64,000 bases of DNA from Streptosporangium sp. NBC_01756. GTDB taxonomy: Bacteria > Actinomycetota > Actinomycetes > Streptosporangiales > Streptosporangiaceae. The notes beneath the pieces are model-generated. The model saw only the letters and a program-made list of their open reading frames with translations. It had not been told where the DNA came from and made no database searches. The stretch spans positions 7,316,001 to 7,380,000 of the forward strand of contig NZ_CP109130.1 of assembly GCF_035917975.1 (NCBI RefSeq), given 5' to 3'. This document shows, piece by piece, positions 1 through 8,203 of this stretch (positions within the stretch are counted from its first letter, which is position 1; every line of letters begins with the position of its first letter). Both the position numbers and the translations under genes were made by a program.

Positions 1-2
1 AC

Positions 3-1406
3 CCGCTGACCGGCGAGGTGATCACGGAGGACACCGAGCTCTACATCTTCCCCGCCTCCCACTACGTCGCGGGCACCGAGCGGATGGAGAAGGCCGTCCG
101 GGGTATCGAGGCCGAGCTGGCCCAGACCCTGGAGACGATGGAGCGGCAGGGCAAGCTCCTGGAGGCCCAGCGACTGCGTATGCGCACCACCTACGACCTG
201 GAGATGATGCGCCAGATCGGCACCTGCTCCGGCATCGAGAACTACTCCCGCCACATGGACGACCGCGAGCCGGGCAGTGCGCCCAACACCCTGCTCGACT
301 ACTTCCCCGAAGACTTCCTGCTCGTCCTGGACGAGTCGCACCAGACCGTGCCGCAGATCGGCGCGATGTACGAAGGGGACGCCTCCCGCAAGCGCACGCT
401 CGTCGAGCACGGCTTCCGCCTGCCGTCGGCGATGGACAACCGCCCGCTCAAATGGGAGGAGTTCCTGGAGCGGATCGGCCAGACCGTCTACCTGTCGGCC
501 ACCCCGGGCAGCTACGAGCTGGGCCGTTCCAAGGGCGACGTGGTGGAGCAGGTCATCCGGCCGACCGGCCTGGTCGACCCCGAGGTGATCGTCAAGCCGA
601 CGAAGTCCCAGATCGACGACCTGGTCCACGAGATCAGGACCAGGACCGAGAAGGACGAGCGGGTCCTGGTCACCACGCTCACCAAGAAGATGTCCGAGGA
701 CCTCACCGACTACCTCCTGGAGCTCGGCATCCGGGTCCGCTACCTGCACAGCGAGGTCGACACCCTGCGCCGCATCGAGCTGCTCCGGGAGCTGCGGATG
801 GGGGAGTTCGACGTCCTGGTCGGTATCAACCTGCTCCGTGAGGGCCTCGACCTGCCCGAGGTCTCGCTGGTGGCCATCCTGGACGCGGACAAGGAGGGCT
901 TCCTGCGCTCAGAGACCTCGCTGATCCAGACCATCGGCCGCGCGGCCCGTAACGTCTCCGGCCAGGTGCACATGTACGCCGACCGCATCACCCCCTCGAT
1001 GGAGCGGGCGATCGACGAGACCAACCGGCGCCGGGCCAAGCAGACGGCCTACAACGAGGCCAACGGCATCGACCCGCAGCCGCTCCGGAAGAAGATCGCC
1101 GACATCCTCGACTCGCTCAACCGGGAGGACGCCGACACCGCCCAGCTTCTCGGCGGCAGCGGTCGCCAGCAGTCACGCGGCAAGGCCCCGGTCCCCGGCT
1201 TCGCGGTCAAACAGTCCGGCCAGCACGCCAAGGCGATCGCGGGGGAGATGCCCCGGGCCCAGCTGGAGGCGCTGGTCGAGTCGCTCACCGACCAGATGCA
1301 CCAGGCCGCCACCGACCTGCAGTTCGAGGTGGCCGCCCGGCTCCGCGACGAGATCAAGGAGCTCAAACGCGAGGTCCGCGACATGCGCGAGGCCGGGGTC
1401 TCCTGA
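3..1406 (+). CDS. uvrB: Excinuclease ABC subunit B, C-terminal part (5' end outside window)
   Basis: UvrB is the damage-verifying helicase-like subunit of bacterial nucleotide excision repair; it is loaded by UvrA and recruits UvrC. The reading frame is open from the first bases of the window, so about 467 C-terminal residues are present and the N-terminal ATP-binding part is missing. The DESH helicase box lies in LVLDESHQTVPQIG. The helicase motif V/VI region follows (GINLLREGLDLPEV and QTIGRAARN). The end carries the UVR domain (LQFEVAARLRDEIKELKREV) that contacts UvrC. The stop is TGA at 1404-1406. A 56-bp tandem duplication begins 25 bp downstream. Confidence 0.97.
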   Translation, partial: PLTGEVITEDTELYIFPASHYVAGTERMEKAVRGIEAELAQTLETMERQGKLLEAQRLRMRTTYDLEMMRQIGTCSGIENYSRHMDDREPGSAPNTLLDYFPEDFLLVLDESHQTVPQIGAMYEGDASRKRTLVEHGFRLPSAMDNRPLKWEEFLERIGQTVYLSATPGSYELGRSKGDVVEQVIRPTGLVDPEVIVKPTKSQIDDLVHEIRTRTEKDERVLVTTLTKKMSEDLTDYLLELGIRVRYLHSEVDTLRRIELLRELRMGEFDVLVGINLLREGLDLPEVSLVAILDADKEGFLRSETSLIQTIGRAARNVSGQVHMYADRITPSMERAIDETNRRRAKQTAYNEANGIDPQPLRKKIADILDSLNREDADTAQLLGGSGRQQSRGKAPVPGFAVKQSGQHAKAIAGEMPRAQLEALVESLTDQMHQAATDLQFEVAARLRDEIKELKREVRDMREAGVS

Positions 1407-1430
1407 CGGAGCCGATGTCATCTGATCCGG

Positions 1431-1542
1431 CCGAGGTCACCTGACGTGGTCGGGGCACCTGATGGAGCCGAGGCCTCCAGACCCGGCCGAGGTCACCTGA
1501 CGTGGTCGGGGCACCTGATGGAGCCGAGGCCTCCAGACCCGG
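1431..1542. repeat. Perfect 56-bp tandem duplication downstream of uvrB
   Basis: Positions 1431-1486 and 1487-1542 are identical 56-base copies, each beginning ccgaggtcacctgacgtggt. The segment lies between the convergent ends of uvrB and the RIO kinase gene and is not inside a supported gene. Within it the words gaggtcacctgacg and cacctgatggagccgagg resemble each other, so the unit may itself derive from a shorter motif. Confidence 0.9.
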
Positions 1543-1647
1543 CCGGAGGCTCGGGGGCGGGCCCAGCGTCGATCGCGGCCTGAGACGGCCGGCTCTCCTG
1601 GAGAAGGAGCGCCGATCCACCGCCCGCGCGGACGGCTCGGAGCATGA

Positions 1648-1689
1648 GCGCCGGTATCCGCCGCCCGCACAGGCGGCGGATACCGGCGC
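1648..1689. terminator. Strong hairpin between convergent genes
   Basis: A perfect 18-bp inverted repeat (1648-1665 and 1672-1689) encloses a six-base loop. It sits 19 bp past the stop of the RIO kinase gene and 240 bp past uvrB. It has no U-tract, as is common in high-GC actinomycetes. It most likely ends RIO kinase transcription and may work in both directions. Confidence 0.75.
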
Positions 1690-1707
1690 GGCGCCGCCGG
1701 TCGCCGG

Positions 1708-2580
1708 TCAGGACAGCCGGGCCTCGGCCCGCAGGAGTGCGGCCAGCGATCCGGCGTCGGCCGCGGCCACGCCTCGCCCGGCGAACCAGGTGGCGACGTT
1801 GCGGGCGTCGCGGTCGAGAAACTCCGCGCCGACAGGGTGGGCCACCACGTCCACGATCTGCGGCAGGTCGATGATGACCAGCCGGTCCTCGTGGACGAGG
1901 ATGTTGTAGGGCGACAGGTCCCCATGAGCCAGGCCCTCGCGGGCCAGGACCACCATGGCGTCCACGAGCTGCTCCCACAGCTCCGCCAGCCCCTCGGAGA
2001 CGGCGGCCAGGCGGGGTGCGGCGAAGCCGTCGGGAGTGCCGACGAACTCCTCCAGGATCTCGGTGCCGACGATCTGCACCGGGTACGGCACGGGCACCCC
2101 CAGCCCCCACAGTCGGCACAGCGCCGTGAACTCGGCGCCGGCCCACTGCCCGGCGATCATCTGCTTGCCGAACCGGGATCGGCTGGCCATCGCCCGGCTG
2201 ATCCGGCTGTCCCGCTCGCCGCGTCCTTCCAGATATCCGGCGTCGCGATGGAAGAGGCGGTTCTCCGCCGAGCGGTAGCGCTTGGCGGCCAGCAGGCAGA
2301 CCCGGTCGGTGTCCGGGACGCCTCGCGAGATGAGATGGACGTCGGCTTCCTTGCCGGTCTTCAGGATGCCGAGTTCGGTGTCGACGGCGGCCAGTTCGGT
2401 GACGAGCCACTCGGGATGCGGCCGGGGGCCGCGCTCGGTGGGGGTGCTCAGGTCCCAGGTGGACCAGCGGTCGCCGGACGGCGGTCCGTCGAGGTCCTCG
2501 GGGGTGTTGGCAAGCCATTCGACGTCGTCGTCATCGAGCGCGTACTTGCCACGGCGGCGGTGTTCGGGATGCTTCGGCAC
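1708..2580 (-). CDS. RIO1-type atypical protein kinase
   Basis: This 290-residue protein has the landmarks of the RIO kinase fold. A nucleotide loop lies around TGKEADVHL (residues 75-83), with the likely ATP lysine at K100 in LLAAKRYR. The catalytic loop is HGDLSPYNIL (219-228, D221 as base), and the metal-binding aspartate is D238 in IIDLPQ. RIO proteins are small kinases or ATPases; in eukaryotes and archaea they act in ribosome maturation, while bacterial roles are poorly defined. The GTG start at 2580 has GGAG eight bases upstream. The charged N-terminal 60 residues lie outside the kinase core. It is transcribed alone. Confidence 0.85.
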   Translation of the reverse strand: MPKHPEHRRRGKYALDDDDVEWLANTPEDLDGPPSGDRWSTWDLSTPTERGPRPHPEWLVTELAAVDTELGILKTGKEADVHLISRGVPDTDRVCLLAAKRYRSAENRLFHRDAGYLEGRGERDSRISRAMASRSRFGKQMIAGQWAGAEFTALCRLWGLGVPVPYPVQIVGTEILEEFVGTPDGFAAPRLAAVSEGLAELWEQLVDAMVVLAREGLAHGDLSPYNILVHEDRLVIIDLPQIVDVVAHPVGAEFLDRDARNVATWFAGRGVAAADAGSLAALLRAEARLS

Positions 2581-2927
2581 TGCGGGTTCTCCGGATCGAG
2601 AGGCCCACCGGTGCGGCGATCAGGTCAGCGAGGACCGGTGGGAGAGGACTTGCGGGCATCAGAGAAGAAAGCAGCCACGGTCACCCTCCCTTCGTTCACG
2701 GCGCACAGCGGGCGCCGGATGATCGACGTCGACGATTATGCGGGGCCGTCCCGACCTGCCGCAAGCCATTTATCCGCTCGCCCTATGAGAGCGGACGGAC
2801 AAGGCACTTCCGTCCCTGGTGCAGTGCCGCGTCGATCCTGTGAGGGTTGATCATGGGGCTCGGAATGGGCTGCCGACCCGCATCAGGCAACGTTTGCCCG
2901 GTTGTTTCGATGGACGCTTGGTTCTGG
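2581..2927. other. Intergenic region, no gene seen
   Basis: About 350 bp separate the RIO kinase start from the MarR stop, both on the minus strand. It must hold the RIO kinase promoter. Open frames here have no ribosome-binding site and no family signature, and no clear hairpin or repeat was found. Confidence 0.5.
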
Positions 2928-3380
2928 TCAGGGCTTGTGGACGTGTGCGTCGTAAAGCCTCCGGAGGAGGTCGTTGAGGTGCCTACGGTCCTGGTCGTCC
3001 AGCACACTGAGGAAGTCGTCTTGGCCCAAGGCTGCCGCGGCGGTGATGGTGTCGGCGAGCGTCTTCCCGTGGGCGGTGAGGGTGATCATACGGCGGCGGC
3101 CGTCTGCCGGGTCGGGCTGTCGCTTGATCAGTTCTTTGGCGGCCAGCAGATCCAGCACCGGCACGATGTTGCGGGCGTCCATGGCGACCAGGTGCGCGAG
3201 GTGCTGCTGGCCGATGGGTCCCTGATCCTTGAGCACCACAAGTATCGAGTGCTGGCTCTGGGACAGCTCGTGGGCGGTCAGGAATGCCGTCCACGAGCGT
3301 GCGGCCAGTGATCCCAGACGCGCCAGCAGAAAGCCGGTGCCGCGCTCGAACGCGGGACGGTCTTCGCTGCTTCCATTCAT
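2928..3380 (-). CDS. MarR-family transcriptional regulator
   Basis: A 150-residue winged-helix regulator. The recognition region is near LAHLVAMDARNIVPVLDLL, followed by the wing sequence RQPDPADGRRRMITLT, whose DGRRR is typical of MarR. Such proteins are dimeric repressors released by small aromatic or hydrophobic ligands. The ATG at 3380 is chosen because GGAGG lies just upstream; a longer frame back to 3428 would run through the operator region. It is divergent from the alpha/beta hydrolase, with only 53 bp between the starts and two palindromes in that gap, so it very probably represses both itself and the hydrolase. Confidence 0.9.
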   Translation of the reverse strand: MNGSSEDRPAFERGTGFLLARLGSLAARSWTAFLTAHELSQSQHSILVVLKDQGPIGQQHLAHLVAMDARNIVPVLDLLAAKELIKRQPDPADGRRRMITLTAHGKTLADTITAAAALGQDDFLSVLDDQDRRHLNDLLRRLYDAHVHKP

Positions 3381-3399
3381 GGCCTCCACACTAGCAAAT

Positions 3400-3416
3400 A
3401 GACATGAAGCATGTCT
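3400..3416. promoter_or_regulatory. Palindromic operator 1 (MarR site)
   Basis: agacatgaagcatgtct is a perfect inverted repeat (7+3+7) in the 53-bp gap between the divergent MarR and hydrolase genes. It shares the catg core and three-base spacer with the palindrome at 3425-3437. The centres are 23 bp apart, about two helical turns, as expected for two cooperating dimers. Confidence 0.7.
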
Positions 3417-3418
3417 TT

Positions 3419-3437
3419 CTATATACATGAAACATGT
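3419..3437 (+). promoter_or_regulatory. Hydrolase promoter -10 overlapping operator 2
   Basis: TATATA at 3420-3425 ends eight bases before the hydrolase ATG at 3434, and no Shine-Dalgarno sequence lies in between, which suggests a leaderless mRNA. The perfect palindrome acatgaaacatgt (3425-3437) covers the end of the -10 and the start codon itself, so a bound MarR dimer would block transcription initiation. Confidence 0.5.
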
Positions 3438-4285
3438 CTATTGAGCTGCGTCACACCCACCTGAACACCGGAGACGGCACGCTGCACGTCGTCGAGGCCG
3501 GCGACCCGCGCAGTCGGCCGTACCTGTTCCTGCACGGCTGGCCGGAATCGTGGCAGGCTTGGACGGACGTCATGACCCTGGCCGCACCAGACGCCCGCGC
3601 CATCGCCATCGACCTGCCGGGGGTGGGCCAGTCAACCGCCACAGGAGACGGGGGCGTCAAGCGGCTCGTGGCCGCCAGAATCCACGAGCTGATCCAGGCC
3701 CTGAATCTCACCGACGTCACCCTGGTAGGTCACGACGCCGGAGGGATGGTGGCCTACGCCTACCTCCGCCAATACCCTCAGACGGCTCGCGTCGTCATCA
3801 TGAACACGGTGATCCCCGGAGTGGAGCCGTGGACCGACGTTCTCAAGAATCCCTATATCTGGCACTTCGGCCTGCACAATGTGCCGACACTGCCCGAGAC
3901 GCTGGTGCAGGGACATCAGGCCGAGTACTTCGGCTACTTCTACGACGTCTTGTCAGTCGACCCATCGAAGATCGGCCCGGAGTCGCGTGCCGCCCACGCC
4001 GCTGCTTACAGCAGTGATGCCTCTCTCACCGCCGGATTCGACTTCTACCGGGCATTTGCTCAAGATGCCCGAGACAACACCGCTTCCGCCGCGGCCATTC
4101 GCACCCCGCTGCTCTACCTACGAGGCCAGAGCGAGGGAGGCGACATCGCGACCTACGCAGCCGGATTCCGTGAAGCCGGGATCGAGAACCTGACCACGGC
4201 TGTAGTACCAGGAGCGGGCCACTTTGCGCCAGAAGAAGCACCCGCCGAGGTGTGGCGACTCATCCGTGAGTTCGCTACCCGGTAG
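3434..4285 (+). CDS. Alpha/beta hydrolase, epoxide hydrolase/dehalogenase-like
   Basis: A 283-residue alpha/beta hydrolase. The oxyanion-hole motif is HGWPE (residues 34-38). The nucleophile elbow is GHDAGG (99-104), and aspartate D101 replaces the usual serine, as in epoxide hydrolases and haloalkane dehalogenases. The late GAGHFAPEEAP supplies the catalytic histidine. A cap region lies between about residues 130 and 220. The substrate cannot be read from the sequence; control by the adjacent MarR regulator suggests a xenobiotic or aromatic compound. Start ATG 3434 has no ribosome-binding site and may be leaderless. Confidence 0.88.
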   Translation: MSIELRHTHLNTGDGTLHVVEAGDPRSRPYLFLHGWPESWQAWTDVMTLAAPDARAIAIDLPGVGQSTATGDGGVKRLVAARIHELIQALNLTDVTLVGHDAGGMVAYAYLRQYPQTARVVIMNTVIPGVEPWTDVLKNPYIWHFGLHNVPTLPETLVQGHQAEYFGYFYDVLSVDPSKIGPESRAAHAAAYSSDASLTAGFDFYRAFAQDARDNTASAAAIRTPLLYLRGQSEGGDIATYAAGFREAGIENLTTAVVPGAGHFAPEEAPAEVWRLIREFATR

Positions 4286-4323
4286 CTCCGCATCGACTTG
4301 CTGAGTGGTTTCGAGGTGAAGAG

Positions 4324-4861
4324 GTGAGCAAGGTGGCGAGTCCGCACGTCGTGGTGCTGCCTGCGGCGGTGCGCAAGCGGTTGAAGAAGCTCGCGTGTGC
4401 CTCGCCCCCGTACCGGCAGGTGGTGAGGGTGAAGATTCTGCTGGCTGCTGCGGGCGGGATGCGCAATACCGCGATCGCTGCCAAGGCCGGGGGTGCATGT
4501 GGAGACGGTCTGGCGACTGCGGAAGCGGTTCTGTGCCGAAGGCGAGGCGGCGATGACCGATCGGCCGCGCCCGGGCCGGGTGTCCGTCTACGGGCCTGCG
4601 GCGCGACTGAAGATCGTGGAGACGGTGACTGGGGAGAAACCCGAAGCCGACTCGCACTGGTCTCGTGCCCTGCCGGCTGCTCACCTGGCTGGGCAGATTG
4701 GAATCTCAGCCGCGCAGGTCGGCCGGATCCTGGCTGACCTCGACTTTAAGCCGCACCGGGTCAGGGGCTGGCTGAACCGGCCGAAAGATCCTGAATTCGC
4801 GGCCAGAGCCCGCGCGGTCTGCGATCTATATCTGAACCCGACACCGAACGCGGTTGTGTGC
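4324..4861 (+). pseudogene. IS630-family transposase remnant, frameshifted and truncated
   Basis: The first frame (from GTG 4324) gives an N-terminal helix-turn-helix region ending AIAAKAG. The text continues in another frame as HVETVWRLRKRF after a run of five G near 4488-4494, where removing one G restores a single reading frame. The second part runs through SAAQVGRILADLDFKPHRV to YLNPTPNAVV, the place where IS630 proteins enter the DDE catalytic domain. There the similarity stops, so the catalytic half is gone. No terminal inverted repeats were found. It is a dead element between the hydrolase and the Uma2 gene. Confidence 0.8.
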
Positions 4862-4919
4862 CCTCGCATCGGTGCCACGGCGGCGGCCGCGAAGGGCGGG
4901 CACGTCTTGAGGGGGAGAC

Positions 4920-5501
4920 TCACCCCCCGATGAACGGGCTCAGATCGAGGTCGATGTCAACGTCGAAGCCGATGTAGGTGCGTAGCCGTCTGCGGTGGGT
5001 GCCGGTGGGCACGTAGGCCTTGACGGAGGGCTCCAGCTCGAAGGTATAGACGACGGGCTGCTCGTCCTCCTGCTCGACTCGCCAGAAATGCCTGATCCCG
5101 GCGTCGGAGTATTTGATCGGCTTGGTGGTCCGATCTCGATCCATCGATTCGGGGGAGACCACTTCGACGGCAAGGCGCACGTCCGCGGGTTTGAAGGAGG
5201 TCGTCTTCATGGTCATCAACGCCGACCTGTCCACCACCATGATGTCGGGCTCGGGTCGTTGGCGGATCCCGAGCGTCACCGTCATCTCCCGGACGACGGT
5301 GAGATCGTCAGGAGGCGTGAGCTCCTGCTCGAAACGCCTCAGCACGAACATGTGAAACGCGGTCTGGGGAGACATCATGATCAGCGACCCGTCGATCAGT
5401 TCGACGTGCCGGGGGGCGTCGGGGGGGAGACGATCGAGCATGTCGGCCGTCCACCCGCCCGGCGGGCCCGGGTAGAACCATTCGGGAAGCGCCATGGTCA
5501 T
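4920..5501 (-). CDS. Uma2-family protein (PD-(D/E)XK nuclease fold)
   Basis: A 193-residue member of the Uma2/DUF820 family, which is abundant in cyanobacteria and actinomycetes and has a restriction-endonuclease-like fold with mostly unknown function. It has the family pattern: VELIDGSLIMMSP near residues 33-45, PEPDIMVVD with the acidic metal ligand, then VRLAVEVVSPES carrying the E-x-V strand. Two start codons are possible, ATG 5501 and ATG 5495; an AAGGAGGT site ends five bases before the first. It follows the IS630 remnant, so it may belong to the same insertion-prone patch. Confidence 0.85.
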   Translation of the reverse strand: MTMALPEWFYPGPPGGWTADMLDRLPPDAPRHVELIDGSLIMMSPQTAFHMFVLRRFEQELTPPDDLTVVREMTVTLGIRQRPEPDIMVVDRSALMTMKTTSFKPADVRLAVEVVSPESMDRDRTTKPIKYSDAGIRHFWRVEQEDEQPVVYTFELEPSVKAYVPTGTHRRRLRTYIGFDVDIDLDLSPFIGG

Positions 5502-5567
5502 GGTGACCTCCTTCGACTCGCCCCTCGAAATTGCGCGACGTGTCCATGGTGACACGTTCCGTGGCCG

Positions 5568-6182
5568 TCAGCGGTGCTCTTCGGGGTGGGAGCGGTCGAC
5601 CATGGCGCGCCGGTGGAGCTCGTCGATCTGGTCCAGCGGGTCGGGGGCGCGGCGGCGCGCCTCGATCTCGATGTCGGTGCGGTTCTGGATGTCGGCGATC
5701 CCGCCGGCGGCGTGCGCCATCTGGTCGTTGAGCAGGTCGGCGCGGATCCGCGCGCAGGAACTGGTCAACTTGGCGTGGTGCTCGCGCAGGCGGCCCAGGG
5801 AGGCGTGGTCGGCGTAGGCCGACACCCGGCTGTGCTGGGCGTAGAGACCGAGCTGGGCGTCGAGCTGGTCGGCGTGCGTGCCGATCTCGGCCACCAGCTG
5901 GGGCAGGTCGCCCAGGCCCCACCCGTCACGCAGCGCGTGGTCGACGGCTTGGCGGGTCAGGGAGACCTCACGGCGCAGGTCCAGGCGCATCCGCTCGGTC
6001 TCGGCGGCGTCGCCGGGGCCCATCGCAGCCATGTGGGAGGCGACCCGGGTGCTCACCTTGCGGGCCTTCTTGGTGGCCTTCTTGCCGACCTTGACCAGAA
6101 GGTAGATCCCGGCTCCTCCCAGGAGAAGGAGGAACAAGAAGATCACCAGCACGATGGTGAGGAAAGTGCCGATCGGAGCCAC
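5568..6182 (-). CDS. Hypothetical single-span membrane protein
   Basis: A 204-residue protein with one N-terminal membrane segment (about residues 8-31, rich in I, L, V and G). A Lys/Arg-rich stretch follows (KVGKKATKKARK), then an extended, probably helical and coiled cytoplasmic domain of about 160 residues. No enzyme motif is visible. The start is uncertain: GTG 6182 lies inside the sequence gggaggtg, which would itself be the ribosome-binding site of a later start, but no later start codon is well spaced. Lies 97 bp downstream of the DUF4126-type gene on the same strand. Confidence 0.7.
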   Translation of the reverse strand: MAPIGTFLTIVLVIFLFLLLLGGAGIYLLVKVGKKATKKARKVSTRVASHMAAMGPGDAAETERMRLDLRREVSLTRQAVDHALRDGWGLGDLPQLVAEIGTHADQLDAQLGLYAQHSRVSAYADHASLGRLREHHAKLTSSCARIRADLLNDQMAHAAGGIADIQNRTDIEIEARRRAPDPLDQIDELHRRAMVDRSHPEEHR

Positions 6183-6279
6183 CTCCCGATGGGGGCGAAA
6201 TGAGATTCTTCGAGCATAGCCCGCGCGTTCGGATGTGTGCGGTCGTCGATCAGCGGCGCTCTCCCCGCACGGTCACCGG

Positions 6280-6870
6280 TCAGGCCGGACTCCGCCGGAG
6301 CGTGCGGCGGCGCCGTACCTTGCGGATCGCCCACCAGGCGAACAGCGCCAGCACGGCCACTCCGATGACGACCAGGACCGGCAGGAAGATCGCGATCAGG
6401 CTCATGCCGAGCGCTCCGACGTCCTCCACGGTGCTGACGACGGGCGCGCCGACCCCCGCGGTCGACACGTTGACCACCGGCCTGGCGGTCGTCTTCATCA
6501 CGTGCACGGCCAGCGCGATCACGATGCCCAGCACCCAGCTCAGCCAGGGGTTGTGGCTCATCCAGGTTGAGCCGTCGAGCCGGGCGGCCGCCTCGGTGGC
6601 GCTGAACACCACGCCGCCGGCCGCCGGGCGGACCACAGTCTGGATCATGTCGTTGACGCTGTCGACCACCGGGACCTTGTCGAGCACGACCTCGGCGAGC
6701 AGCAGCACGCCGATGATCCCGAGCACCCAGCCGTTGGACAGCCAGGCGAACTCCTGGGGGAGCCGTAGCCGATCGGTGAAGTTGGCGATCAGGCCGACCA
6801 CGAGCAGGGGGATGTAGGCGTTCAACCCCGCCGCCGTGGAAAGGCCGAGACCGGTCAGTGCCGCGAGCAT
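6280..6870 (-). CDS. DUF4126-type integral membrane protein
   Basis: A 196-residue hydrophobic protein starting at ATG 6870, where GGAGG stands six bases upstream. It begins LAALTGLGLSTAAGLNAYIP, a pattern I associate with DUF4126 proteins, then shows about four membrane segments: residues 20-33, 52-70, about 115-130 and 155-185. It ends in a basic cytoplasmic tail RKVRRRRTLRRSPA. Function unknown. Its neighbour downstream is also an unknown membrane protein. Confidence 0.75.
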   Translation of the reverse strand: MLAALTGLGLSTAAGLNAYIPLLVVGLIANFTDRLRLPQEFAWLSNGWVLGIIGVLLLAEVVLDKVPVVDSVNDMIQTVVRPAAGGVVFSATEAAARLDGSTWMSHNPWLSWVLGIVIALAVHVMKTTARPVVNVSTAGVGAPVVSTVEDVGALGMSLIAIFLPVLVVIGVAVLALFAWWAIRKVRRRRTLRRSPA

Positions 6871-6972
6871 CGTGCCTCCGTCGTGTTCTCGTCCATCCTT
6901 CAACGGTTCCCGGACGCCGATGGATCCCGCCGGGCGCATCCGGATGCCTCCGGATGCGCCCGGGTGCCGCCG

Positions 6973-8124
6973 TCACGGCCGGGATGGGCGCCCGTCGTCG
7001 GTGAGCCGCCGGAGGCGCTCCATGGCGGTGGCGAACTCCTCGACCATGCCGAAGACGGTCTCGCGGGCCGGTCGGACCTGGTTCAGCTGGCCGACGACCT
7101 GCCCGACGAAGTAGTTGGCCAGCTCCACCGCCCCCGGCCTGCCCAGTTCGGCCGCCCGGCCGATCCGGGCCATCGCGCTCTCGGCCAGCAGCATCTGCAG
7201 CGGCATCGGCAGCGGTCCGGGACTCTCCTGAGCCTCGTCCCACTCCTCGGTCCAGGCGGACTTCAGCTGCCGGGCGGGCTTGCCGGTCCGCGACCGGGAC
7301 CGCACGGTGTCGGAGGAGGTCGCGGCCAGCAGTTTGCGCTTGACCGCGGGGATGGTCTCGGCCTCCTCGGTGGTCAGCCAGACCGAGCCGCACCACACCC
7401 CCTCGGCCCCCAGTGCGAGCGCCGCCGCCACCTGGCGGCCGTCGGCGATGCCTCCCGCCGCCAGTACCGGGACGTCCACGGCGTCCACGACCTGGGGGAC
7501 CAGCACCATGGTGGAGATCTCCCCGGTGTGTCCGCCCGCCTCCGACCCCTGCGCCACGATCACGTCCACCCCCGCCGCCACCTGGCGCCGGGCGTGCTCG
7601 ACGGTCCCCACCAGCGCGGCGACCGGCACTCCGGCCTCCCTCGCCTTGCCCATCATCTCCGTCGGCGGCGGCCCGAGAGCGCTGGCGATCAGGGCGATCG
7701 GGTGTTTGAGCGCCACGTCGACGAGACCGGTCGCGCCCTCGGCGGTCACCTGCCGGCCCATCTCGTCGGCGTGGGCCGACATCGTGCCGGTGAACGGGTC
7801 GGGCGTGGTCACGCCGTACTTGCCGAACAGGTATGCGACGAAGTCGCGGTGCCGCTCGGGAATGGAGTCGGCGAGACGGCCACTCCGGTCGGCCGCCGAC
7901 GCGTCGATCCTGCCGGGGACGAGGACGTCCACACCGTACGGCCGGCCGCCGACACGCCTGTCGATCCAGCTCAGTTCCGCGTCGAGCTGCCGGGGGGAGT
8001 AGGCGACGGCGCCGAGCACGCCGAACCCTCCGGCGTTGGTCACCGCGGCGACCACGTCGCGGCAGTGGCTGAAGGCGAAGAGCGGGAACTCCACGCCGAA
8101 TCTCTCACAGATCGCGGTGCGCAT
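6973..8124 (-). CDS. Nitronate monooxygenase / 2-nitropropane dioxygenase-like FMN enzyme
   Basis: A 383-residue TIM-barrel flavoenzyme of the NMO/IMPDH-like superfamily. It opens with the typical AICERFGVEFPLFAFSHCRD and VTNAGGFGVLGA. The FMN phosphate region is seen in VIVAQGSEAGGHTGEI and VLAAGGIADGRQVAAALALG. Family members oxidise nitronates or reduce enoyl-type substrates; the natural substrate here cannot be read. The ATG at 8124 lacks a ribosome-binding site, but TACGGT (8131-8136, minus strand) lies six bases upstream and could be the -10 of a leaderless transcript. Confidence 0.88.
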   Translation of the reverse strand: MRTAICERFGVEFPLFAFSHCRDVVAAVTNAGGFGVLGAVAYSPRQLDAELSWIDRRVGGRPYGVDVLVPGRIDASAADRSGRLADSIPERHRDFVAYLFGKYGVTTPDPFTGTMSAHADEMGRQVTAEGATGLVDVALKHPIALIASALGPPPTEMMGKAREAGVPVAALVGTVEHARRQVAAGVDVIVAQGSEAGGHTGEISTMVLVPQVVDAVDVPVLAAGGIADGRQVAAALALGAEGVWCGSVWLTTEEAETIPAVKRKLLAATSSDTVRSRSRTGKPARQLKSAWTEEWDEAQESPGPLPMPLQMLLAESAMARIGRAAELGRPGAVELANYFVGQVVGQLNQVRPARETVFGMVEEFATAMERLRRLTDDGRPSRP

Positions 8125-8203
8125 GCCGCGACCGTAAGTCTCGGAAGCTCGTACGGTCCAGGGGCCGGGGCTCGGCCGATGTTCAGCCGGGCCCGGCCGG
8201 GCC

